A stretch of 64,000 bases of DNA from Micromonospora rosaria (GTDB lineage Bacteria > Actinomycetota > Actinomycetes > Mycobacteriales > Micromonosporaceae), in NCBI RefSeq assembly GCF_001567585.1, contig NZ_LRQV01000009.1:32261-96260 (forward strand). The letters are read 5' to 3'. A program made the position numbers and the translations under genes. Position 1 is the first letter of the stretch; each line of letters begins with the position of its first letter. Under the pieces are notes generated by a model that did no database searches, was not told the DNA's origin, and saw only the letters and a list, made by a program, of their open reading frames with translations. Of the stretch, positions 33,465 through 42,000 are shown piece by piece.

Positions 33465-34439
33465 ATGACCGGCGCCGACGAGACCCGGGACGGGGTACCG
33501 CTGACCAACCTGGACCAGCCGCTGTTCGACGGCGCCGACGCCACCAAACGGGACCTGGTCGACTACCTCGACGCCGTCCGGGACCGGATCCTGCCGCACC
33601 TGCGCGGCCGGCCGCTGTCGGTGGTCCGGGTCCGCCCCGGCCAGCCGCCCTTCATGCAGAAGAACCTGCCGAGGTACACCCCGGACTGGGTACGCCGTAC
33701 CCCGGTGTGGGCCGAGGCGTCGCGCCGGGAGATCTCGTACGCGCTCTGCGACGACCGCCGTACCCTGCTCTGGTTCGCCAACCAGCGGGCGGTGGAGTAC
33801 CACCCCACCCTGACCACCGTCGACGACCCGTACCGCCCCACCCACCTGGTGCTCGACCTCGACCCGCCGGAGGGGGACTCCTTCCCGGCGGCGGTCGCCG
33901 CCGCCGACCTGGTCCGCCGGGCGCTGGCCGACACCGGCCTGACCGGCGCGGTCAAGACCAGCGGGGCCAAGGGCCTGCACGTCGTCGTACCGGTCGAGGC
34001 GGGCGTCGACCCGGCGGACACGGCCGCCGCCACCCGGGCGCTGGCCGCCCGCGCCGCGCGCCTGGACCCCGCCCTCGCCACCACGGCCTTCATCCGCGAG
34101 GACCGGGGCGGGCGGGTCTTCGTGGATTCCACCCGGGCCGGTGGGGCGACCGTGGTCGCCGCGTACAGCCCCCGGCTGCGGCCGGGCGTGCCGGTGTCGT
34201 TCCCGGTCGCCTGGGCCGACCTGACCGCCGTCGCCCCGGCCGACTTCACCATCCGTACCGTCCCGGCGCTGCTCGGGGCCGCCGATGCGTGGGCCGCCGC
34301 GCTGCCCGCGCCGCAGCGGCTCCCCGCCGACCTGGTCGCCGAGGGGCACACCATCCCGGTGGCCCGGGTCCAGGCCATGCACGAGGGCCGCCGCCGGGCT
34401 CGCGCGAAGCGCGCCGCCGCCGGGCCGGACGCCACCTGA
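33465..34439 (+). CDS. LigD-type primase-polymerase domain protein
   Basis: A 324-residue stand-alone polymerase domain of the LigD (archaeo-eukaryotic primase) family. The two catalytic aspartates are in LVLDLDPPEG, the nucleotide-binding TSGAKGLHVVVPV follows, and RGGRVFVDSTRAGG is the late conserved block. In bacterial NHEJ such domains add ribonucleotides or fill gaps at broken DNA ends with Ku and a ligase; neither partner is in this window. ATG at 33465 with the weak site AGGGTGG. It is probably a chromosomal flanking gene rather than part of the biosynthetic cluster, although box cluster H lies upstream. Confidence 0.85.
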   Translation: MTGADETRDGVPLTNLDQPLFDGADATKRDLVDYLDAVRDRILPHLRGRPLSVVRVRPGQPPFMQKNLPRYTPDWVRRTPVWAEASRREISYALCDDRRTLLWFANQRAVEYHPTLTTVDDPYRPTHLVLDLDPPEGDSFPAAVAAADLVRRALADTGLTGAVKTSGAKGLHVVVPVEAGVDPADTAAATRALAARAARLDPALATTAFIREDRGGRVFVDSTRAGGATVVAAYSPRLRPGVPVSFPVAWADLTAVAPADFTIRTVPALLGAADAWAAALPAPQRLPADLVAEGHTIPVARVQAMHEGRRRARAKRAAAGPDAT

Positions 34440-34992
34440 CCGACGGTGGCCCGCCGCCCGGCGGATGTCGGCGGTGTCGGAAATCCGCCATTGACGGGTA
34501 CCGTTCGTCCCGGTCCGCCGGCGACGGTTTCGGCGAACCGCCTCCCGTCCCGGAGTGGACGGGCGCGGCGCGGTCCCGGTGGGGCGGCACCGTCGACGCC
34601 GACTCCCGTACCGACGGCGGGCTTTTCCCGGTGCGGTCGGCGCAGTTCAGATCGGTTTTCCGGGCACACTCCGAGCGCCCACCGTCGATGCGTCGGACGT
34701 ATTCCGGTCCATCCTCGACACCACCCGGCGCGGTGCCGGTCCGGTGCACCGCCGGGACGACCAGGAGCGTCCTGACCGGCTGGTCCCCGCGTCGGGCGGC
34801 CGGTCGTCGGGCGACCCGCCGGCCCGGCGGAATCCGATCCGGGGCGGGGCTACCGGGGGTGCGCTACAGTTCGGTCCCGTCCCGAAACCTCGTGATCCGT
34901 GCCATCGGCGAAACCGACCGTGCCATCGGCGAGAAAGACCGTGCCATCGGTAAGGAAGACCGTGGCGTCGCTGCTGTGAAGGGGCTTGTCGC
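34440..34992. other. 553-base non-coding gap before the caspase operon
   Basis: No frame in this stretch has convincing codon bias, and the composition is less GC-extreme than the flanking genes. It should hold the promoter of the three-gene operon, but no clear -35/-10 pair stands out. The notable element is the 21-bp repeat at its end. Confidence 0.5.
34897..34970. repeat. 21-bp tandem repeat upstream of the caspase operon
   Basis: The 12-mer CCGTGCCATCGG occurs at 34897, 34918 and 34939, exactly 21 bases apart, with a degenerate fourth copy at 34960. The 21-base period is two helical turns, so all copies face one side of the DNA. The array ends 22 bases before the GTG of the hydrolase gene. 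Confidence 0.8.
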
Positions 34993-35856
34993 GTGACCGA
35001 CATCGTGGCTGTGCACGGCATCTTCATGAACCGCCGGTCCCGGCAGCAGATGCAGGACGACTGGCGGTCGGCGATCGTGCGCGGCCTGCAGAACGTCCGC
35101 GCCGGGCGGGCGGACGAGGTCGAGGTGGAGTGCGCGTACTACGGCCATCTCTACAACGACGGGAAGGCCGGGCTCGACGCCGCGTACCGGCCCGCCGACC
35201 TCGACACCACGCTGGAGCGGGAACTGTTCCTGGCCATCGCGGACGCCACGGCCATCGCGGACGCCACGGCCGACGAGGAGGCCGAGCGCCCCGAGCCCGC
35301 CGCGCCGACCAAGCTCTGGGCGCCGGAGCGGGTCCAGGGGGCGGTCCGGCGGATCGAGCGCCACGGCATCTTCGACGGGGCGTCCGGCGTCGTCATCCGC
35401 CTGGTCAAGCAGGTCGGCCGGTACCTCGGCGACGCGGACTTCCGGGAGCGGGTGCTGGCGGAGCTGACCGAGGCGATGCGGGCCAAGCCCCGGGTACTGG
35501 TGGCCCACTCGCTGGGCTCGGTCGTCGCGTACGACTGGCTGTGCCGGCAGTCGACGCCGACGGTGCCGACCCTGGTCACCATCGGCTCGCCGCTCGGCTT
35601 CCGGGGCATCCGCAAGGCGCTGCACCCCGACCTCGGGGCCACCCTGCCGCCCTGGCCCGGCGTGCAGACCTGGGTGAACGTGGCGGCCCGGGAGGACGCG
35701 GTGGCGACGGTGAAGACGCTGGACGGTCTCTTCGTCGGGCCGATCACCGACCGGCTGGCCAGCAACTCGCGGCGGACCGCGCACAGCGCCACGGTCTACC
35801 TCCAGAACGTGCACACCTCCACCGCGATGAAGACGGCGTTACGCGAACGGGGGTGA
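34993..35856 (+). CDS. alpha/beta hydrolase, putative effector of a conflict system
   Basis: A 287-residue alpha/beta-hydrolase-fold protein. It begins IVAVHGIFMNRRS, the oxyanion-side HG motif of lipase-like hydrolases. The nucleophile elbow is VAHSLGSVVAYD with Ser173. The remaining triad residues cannot be fixed by eye. An acidic insert around residues 76-100 contains the short repeat ADATAIADATAD. No signal peptide. GTG at 34993 with GAAGGGG upstream. It is followed after 4 bases by the caspase-NTPase gene. In related multi-gene systems small hydrolases serve as toxic effectors or as substrates of the protease; either role is inference here. It could also be an ordinary lipase-like enzyme. 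Confidence 0.75.
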   Translation: MTDIVAVHGIFMNRRSRQQMQDDWRSAIVRGLQNVRAGRADEVEVECAYYGHLYNDGKAGLDAAYRPADLDTTLERELFLAIADATAIADATADEEAERPEPAAPTKLWAPERVQGAVRRIERHGIFDGASGVVIRLVKQVGRYLGDADFRERVLAELTEAMRAKPRVLVAHSLGSVVAYDWLCRQSTPTVPTLVTIGSPLGFRGIRKALHPDLGATLPPWPGVQTWVNVAAREDAVATVKTLDGLFVGPITDRLASNSRRTAHSATVYLQNVHTSTAMKTALRERG

Positions 35857-35860
35857 TCCG

Positions 35861-38800
35861 GTGCCGCGCGGCTACTTCGCCATCTCGGCGGTGTCGACGT
35901 ACTCCGCCGACGGCCCCTTCCGCAACGGGGAGTTCGCCGACCTCGACCACGTACCCGGCGAGGCCCGGACGATGCGGACGACGCTGGCCGGGCTCGGCCT
36001 CGTCGAACTCTTTCGCGAGGAAACCGACCTCACCCACCGGGACCTCGCCGACCGGCTCACGCTGTGGGCGCAGGAGCACGACCCCGAGGCCGAGGGGCAG
36101 GAGCCGGCGACCCTCGTCCTGTACTGCACCGGCCACGGTGGACCGTTCCCGGGGATCGGCTGGCGGCTGGTCCCGGCCGAGCCGAACCGGGAACGGCCCC
36201 GGAACTGGATCGAACCGATCGACCTGCTGACGCCGGTGCTCGCCGCCGGCACGAACGTCGCGCAGGTGGTGCTCGTCCTCGACGCGTGTTTCGCCGGTGA
36301 CGGCGCGCGGGAGGCCCTGGCCGAGTCGTTCGACATGTCGCTGGAGACCGGGGCGACGACGGGGGTGTGGGTGCTGGCCTCGGCGCGCCGGACGGACGAG
36401 GCCGCCCAGTTGGCCTTCGCCACCGCGTTCACCGCGGCGCTGCACGCTGCGGCCAGGGCGAACCCGCGCGACGAGTACCTCGACCCGAGCACCACCACCG
36501 ACGCGGCGGCGAAGCTGATGCGCGGCCCCCAGCCCGAGCAGGTCCCCTGGGTCGCGGCCGGGTACCAGGCCGGTGGCTGCCGGGCGTTGCCGAACCCCCG
36601 GTACATGCCGGCCACGGTGCCGGACTGGATCGAGCGCCGGTGGAGCGCCCCGGCTCGGGGCGTCACCGGCCCGGACGAGGGCGGCTGGTACTTCACCGGT
36701 CGGGACGCCGTCCTCCGACGGCTGGTGCGCCACCTGACCGGGGGGCCGGCGGACCCGCCGGTGCTGCTGCTGACCGGCGCGCGCGGCACCGGCCGGACGG
36801 CCGTGCTGGCGCGGCTGCTGACCACCGCGACGCAGGAGTTGCGCGACGCGATGCCGGTCGTCGCCCGCCAGGGGTACCTGCCGGAGACCGACCTCGCCGT
36901 CGTCGGGTTCGACGTCGCGGGGCTGACCGTCGCGCAGGCCGCCACCGAGCTGGCCCGCCGGCTCGACCTGCCCGCCGGCACCGCGACGGAGCTGGTCGGG
37001 CGGGTCGCCGCCCTCGGCCACCGGCCGGCGGTGCTGGTCGACAACCTGGACCGGGCGGCGGACCCGGCCGCCCTGACCGGTCAGCTGCTGCTGCCCCTGG
37101 CCGGGACCGGGACCGTCCGGCTGGTCGTCGTCCCCGACGCCGACCCGGCGGCGTTCGAGGGCGTCGAGCGGGTGGCGGTCGCCGCCGACGACGAGGCGTC
37201 CGTGGTGGCGCGGTACGTCCTGCTGCGCCTGGAGTACGGGCTGACCGCCGCCGGTGCCACCGCCCGCCGGGAGGTGACCCGGGTGGCGACCGAGCTGGCG
37301 GACACCTGCCTGGGTAGCTTCTCCGCCGCCGCGACGGCGGTCGACACCCTGCTCCGGGAGGTCCGCCGGGCCGGCCGGCCGCTCCGGGCGGCACACGAGG
37401 CGGCGGACCTCGCCGCCAACCGGGTACTGGAGGCGTCGTGCCGGTCGGCGATGACCCCGGTGGCCGCCGGTGCCGCCGGCCGGCACGCCGACCACCTCGT
37501 GGAGTGCCTCGCGGCGGCCTGCGCGTACTCGGTCGAGGGCTGGCTGCCCGAGTCGATCTGGGCCGGCGTCGCCCGCCGGGCGTCCGGGACGCCCTGCTCC
37601 GGGGAGGAGGTGGGTGACCTCGCCACCCGCGCCTCGGCCTTTCTCGCGCAGCGGCGCGGCGACCAGGGCGAGCGCGCCTGGCGACCCCGCTTCGCGGCCC
37701 GTGCCGTGGACCTCTCCGCGACCGGTGACCGTTTCGTCCGGGACCTGGTCGACGCGGCCCGGGACCGGTACGGGGCGGGGTGGGACGGGGTGCACCCCGG
37801 CCTGGCGGCGATCCTGCTCGGCGCGGCGGCGCAGGCGCACGGCCGCTACGCCGACCTGCTCGACGACGCGAACCTGCTGCTGGCCGCGCCGCCCGCCGAG
37901 GTCACCCGGAGCCTGCGCGCCGTGCGTGGCCGACCCGACGGGCAACGACGCGTCGCCACCTGGGCGGGCGTACCGGTCCGGGCCGACCGGCCGGACCGGG
38001 CGTTCCTGCTGGGGTTGCTGGCCCGGCGGTACGGCCTGGACCGGCTGGCCGCCACGGCCGGGGCGGCGGGCGGGCCCGGCACCCCGCAGTGCCGCTGGGC
38101 GGTCCGGGTGGCGGCGGCCGGCCACCGCGCGCCGGTGACCCGGATGGCGCTCGCCGGCCCGGCCGGGGCGTACCTCGTCACCGCGCACGACGACGGGACG
38201 GTGGCCTGGTGGGACGGCACCAGCGGGGCACCGGTGCCGCAGTGGCCGCCGGTGGCCGGGGACGGCGCCCCGGTGACCGGCGTCTCCGCCGCGCTGACCG
38301 TGGCCGGCCTGGTCACCGTCGCGGTCCGGGCCGACCGGGACGTGCGCTGCTGGGGGCCGGCGGCCCACGAGCCCCCACGGACCCTCGGCCCGGCGACCGT
38401 CGCGGTGACGCACCCGAGCGGCCTGGTCGCGTGCGTGGACGGCCAGGCCGTGCGGGTCGTCGACGTGGTCGCCGGGTCGGCCGTGCGGCACTGCGCGCTG
38501 CCCGCCGAGATCGTCGCGGCGGACCTCGCCGGGGTCGCCGAGGAACCGGTGCTGTGGCTGGTGGACATCGGTGGTCGCAGCTGGCGCTGGAACCTCTCGG
38601 CGGCCGGCGGCCGGCAGCCCTCCCCGGTCGGCCCGGGGAGCGCCCCGCTGCTGCTGGCCGCCGCCCGTGACGGGGGCGCCTGCGTGGTCGTCGGCACCGA
38701 CGGCGGACTGAACCTGCCGGCGGGCGGCCGGACGGTGCCCCGGCGGCAGCGGACCGGGGCCGTCCGCTGCGTCGCGGTGGACGAGCGGTGGGTGGTGGTC

Positions 38801-39016
38801 GGCGGCGGGTCCGACGCCCGGTCCGGCTGGATCGAGCTGCACGACGCGACGCGGCCGGGGCCGGGCGACCGCTGGCCGCTGGACGCCGCCCCGGTCGGCA
38901 GCGGACTGGCCGGCGGCACCCTGGTGGTCGCGACGCCGGACGGGCTGGCGGCCGTCGCGCTGACCACCGCCAACGAGGCGGACGGCGACCCGACCGGGGA
39001 GGTGGACCCGACCTGA
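35861..39016 (+). CDS. caspase-like peptidase fused to NTPase and beta-propeller (NLR-like)
   Basis: A 1051-residue cytosolic protein. Residues 1 to about 250 form a C14 caspase-like peptidase: the histidine in YCTGHGG (His92) and the cysteine in VLDACFAGD (Cys143) are the catalytic dyad. Residues about 270-560 resemble a STAND/NACHT-type NTPase. Its P-loop is GARGTGRT (306-313), with Arg in place of the usual Lys, and a Walker-B-like AVLVDNLD follows. A helical segment follows, then from about 745 a WD40-like beta-propeller (for example VTAHDDGTVAWWDG). The GTG at 35861 has GGGGGTG upstream. Effector-NTPase-sensor order is that of NLR-like immune proteins. Its stop overlaps the next start, so the two are co-translated. 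Confidence 0.85.
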   Translation: MPRGYFAISAVSTYSADGPFRNGEFADLDHVPGEARTMRTTLAGLGLVELFREETDLTHRDLADRLTLWAQEHDPEAEGQEPATLVLYCTGHGGPFPGIGWRLVPAEPNRERPRNWIEPIDLLTPVLAAGTNVAQVVLVLDACFAGDGAREALAESFDMSLETGATTGVWVLASARRTDEAAQLAFATAFTAALHAAARANPRDEYLDPSTTTDAAAKLMRGPQPEQVPWVAAGYQAGGCRALPNPRYMPATVPDWIERRWSAPARGVTGPDEGGWYFTGRDAVLRRLVRHLTGGPADPPVLLLTGARGTGRTAVLARLLTTATQELRDAMPVVARQGYLPETDLAVVGFDVAGLTVAQAATELARRLDLPAGTATELVGRVAALGHRPAVLVDNLDRAADPAALTGQLLLPLAGTGTVRLVVVPDADPAAFEGVERVAVAADDEASVVARYVLLRLEYGLTAAGATARREVTRVATELADTCLGSFSAAATAVDTLLREVRRAGRPLRAAHEAADLAANRVLEASCRSAMTPVAAGAAGRHADHLVECLAAACAYSVEGWLPESIWAGVARRASGTPCSGEEVGDLATRASAFLAQRRGDQGERAWRPRFAARAVDLSATGDRFVRDLVDAARDRYGAGWDGVHPGLAAILLGAAAQAHGRYADLLDDANLLLAAPPAEVTRSLRAVRGRPDGQRRVATWAGVPVRADRPDRAFLLGLLARRYGLDRLAATAGAAGGPGTPQCRWAVRVAAAGHRAPVTRMALAGPAGAYLVTAHDDGTVAWWDGTSGAPVPQWPPVAGDGAPVTGVSAALTVAGLVTVAVRADRDVRCWGPAAHEPPRTLGPATVAVTHPSGLVACVDGQAVRVVDVVAGSAVRHCALPAEIVAADLAGVAEEPVLWLVDIGGRSWRWNLSAAGGRQPSPVGPGSAPLLLAAARDGGACVVVGTDGGLNLPAGGRTVPRRQRTGAVRCVAVDERWVVVGGGSDARSGWIELHDATRPGPGDRWPLDAAPVGSGLAGGTLVVATPDGLAAVALTTANEADGDPTGEVDPT

Positions 39017-42000
39017 TGGACCCTCGGACGAACCCGGAGCAGGACCGCGACCTGGCCCTCGCGTACCTGCTGTTGTTGCAGGCCACGGCCACCGGGGAGG
39101 AACCGCCGACCGGGCCGCTGCGCGAGCAGGTACGGCTGCTGCGCGACGAGGACCTGGGCCGGATCGGCGCGGCGCTGCGGGGCCGCCGAACGGGCATCCC
39201 CGGCCGGCTGGTCGCCGACGGGACCTCGGGACTGTCGGCGGTGCTGAACGCGGCGACCACCCCCGCCACCTCCACCGTCCCCGACGAATCCGCCGACCCC
39301 GAAGTCCCCACCGACCCCGACGAATCCGCCGGCCCGGACGGCTCGGCGGGCCCCGACGGCGGCGCGGGCGGTGCGGCGGCGACCGAGGTGGCGGGCCTCC
39401 TCGGCGAGGAGACGGTGCTCGACCTGCTCGCGTTCGGCGACGACCTGCGACCGGTCGGCCGGGGTACCCCGGAGCGGCCCGGACACCCGACCCTGCCGCT
39501 GGTGACGGCGGACGGTGACGTCGTGGCCGGCACGCTCTGGCCGGGCGACGCGCCCGCCGCCGCGCACCCGATGTTCCGGCCGGCCGCCGAGCTGGCCCCG
39601 GACCCGGCCCCGGTGCGGGCGGCGGTGCGTCGGGCGCTGGCCGAGTTCGAGTCGCTGGCGGCCGAGGAGATCGACGGCACGCTCGACGGCGGCTTCCTGT
39701 GGCCGGCCGGACCGGCCGCGCCGCAACGGCTCGGGTTGCTGGCGGCCCTGCGGGCGCTGGGTCGGGTCGCCGGGCTGGCCGGGCCCGCCGCGAACCTGGT
39801 GGCCGTGGGGGAGTGCGACGCCGACGGCGTCTTCCGCCCGCTGGCCGACGCGGAGATCACGGCCTGCGTCGGGGCCCTGGCCCACCTGGAGTACGACCTG
39901 CTCGTCCCGACCGGGCAGGGCTGGCTGCTGACCCGGGCCGACGGCACCTCGTCGACCGCCCCGGAGCACGACTGCGACCTGGCCGGCGCGGCACTGCTGG
40001 TGTGGGGCGGCGCGTGGACGGCCTGGCAGCGCGGACAGCACAGGGCTGAGCTGCTGCGGCTGGGCTGGGTGCCGGTGGACTGGACGCAGGCCCCGACGAA
40101 CCTGCTCGTCCCCGAGACGGACGTCGCCCAGGTCAATTCGCTGTACCGGATGTTCCACCAGGGCCGGAACCGGGTCGCGGTGCTCGGTGGCACCCGGGGC
40201 AGCGGCAAGAGCGTCATCGTCCGCCGCCTGGCGGCCAAGCTCGCCGCCCAGCGTCGTCCCCCGCTGGTCCGGGTCGTCGCCAGCACCACCCACGAGCTGC
40301 CGAACCGGCAACTGGCCGTGCGGGTCGGCCGGCACGCGCTCGGCATGGACGAGGCGGCACCGGACCAGCGCCGCCTGCTCGTCCTCGAAGAGCTGTACCC
40401 GGTCGGCGACGGCAACGTCGACGAACTCCTGTCCCACCTCGCGCGGAACCTGAGCACGTCCGTGCTGGCCGTCCTCCAGTACGACGTCAACTCCGTCGAG
40501 GAGTGGCAGACCAACTCGGTCAACGTGGTCACCGCCGTGGTCGGTCCGCAGGCGCTACGGGAGTTCGTGGTGTGGCTCTCCGAGCGGCACCCGGACCTGC
40601 TGGACCGGGAACGGGGCCTGGCGGAACTGGACCGGCCCCGGCCACCCCGGGACCTGCGCCGGCTGCTCCGGGCCATGCTCAGGAGCGGCGACCCGGAGAC
40701 CGGGGCGGCGCAGACCGAGCCGGAGACCGGCGACGCCCCGCTGGTCGCCCGCCTCCGGGCGCTGGACGAGGCGGAGCGCCGGGCGGTCGCGGTGACGGCG
40801 GCCTGGAGCCTGGCGCGGTGGGGCGTCGCCGAGACGTCGATCGCCGGTCTCGACCCGGACACCCGGGCCGCCTTCGGGATCGAGACCGACTTCACCGGCC
40901 GCCGGTTCCGGATACCCGGCCCCGAGGACTGCCGGGCGCTGCTGAAGGGGTACCGCGAGCTCCAGCCGGTGGACGGGGAGCCGGCGCGCGGGACCCGTCG
41001 GCGGTCCCTCGGCGCGCGGGACGCGCTGATGGTCGAGCTGATGCAGCCCGACCTGGCCGAGCTGATGCGGGACGGCTCCGGCGAGGTGGTCACCTGCCTG
41101 CGCGGCGTGCGGCTGTACCGCAGCCCGCTCTGCGCCGAACTGGTCGACCACACCTGGCGGGACGGTTCGTTGCCGCAGTGGATCGAGCAGGTGCACTCGG
41201 CGCGGCTGGCCGAGCTGCTGACCTCGCTGCACGTCGGGCTCGGCGACCAGGTCGTCCGGCGGGTGGTGGCGCGGCTGACGGAGCGGCTGCCGCAGCGTAC
41301 CGAGCGGTTCGTGATCGGCGAACTGCTCGTCGTGCTGCGGTGCCTGCGGTCGTACCTGTCCGAGATCAGGCCGCAGTGGTCGGCGATCAGCGGCTGGATC
41401 CACGACCAGGTCGCCGACGCGCTGAGCGCCGGCTCCGGCACCCCGGACGAGCGGTTCCAGTTGCTGCGCCGGGCCGAGTCCTTCCACGATCCCGAGCTGC
41501 GGCGGCTCGTGGTCGAGCGGGTGGTGGAGGTGCTGCCGGGCGTCCAGCCGTCCCGCGCCGACGACTACTACCTGATCCGGCGGGTGCGCAGTCTCCAGGC
41601 ACGGGCCGAGCGGACGCTGCGGTGGGACCAGTTGACCTTCCCCGTCGAGCAGGAGCCGGCGGTCCAGGCGGTGCTCGACGCGGAGCCACCGAACGACGTC
41701 GGGTTCCCGGTCGTGCTCGGCTGGCTCATCCTGCGCCGGTACCTGCGCCGCGACGACTGGGACCTGCTGCTCGAGACGTACGAGAACCGGTTCACCACCG
41801 CGTTGCGGCACACCACGATCGCCGACTTCACCCGCGCCGTGGACGAGCTGCGGGCCTTCGGCCCGCTCTACGCCGTCGAACTGTTCAAGCGGGTGTCCAG
41901 GCAGGACGCCCGGCGTCGGACGGAGCAGCGGTACCCGTTCCTCGACGGGGTCCGCACGATGCTCCGGGACGCCTCGCCGATGGAGGCGGCGGACCTCGTC

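Noticed and set aside
34688..34996. A short protein containing RAIGEKD heptads upstream of the hydrolase
   Set aside because: The heptads only reflect the 21-bp DNA repeat read in one frame. Codon bias is poor, and no ribosome site precedes a start. Treated as a regulatory repeat instead.
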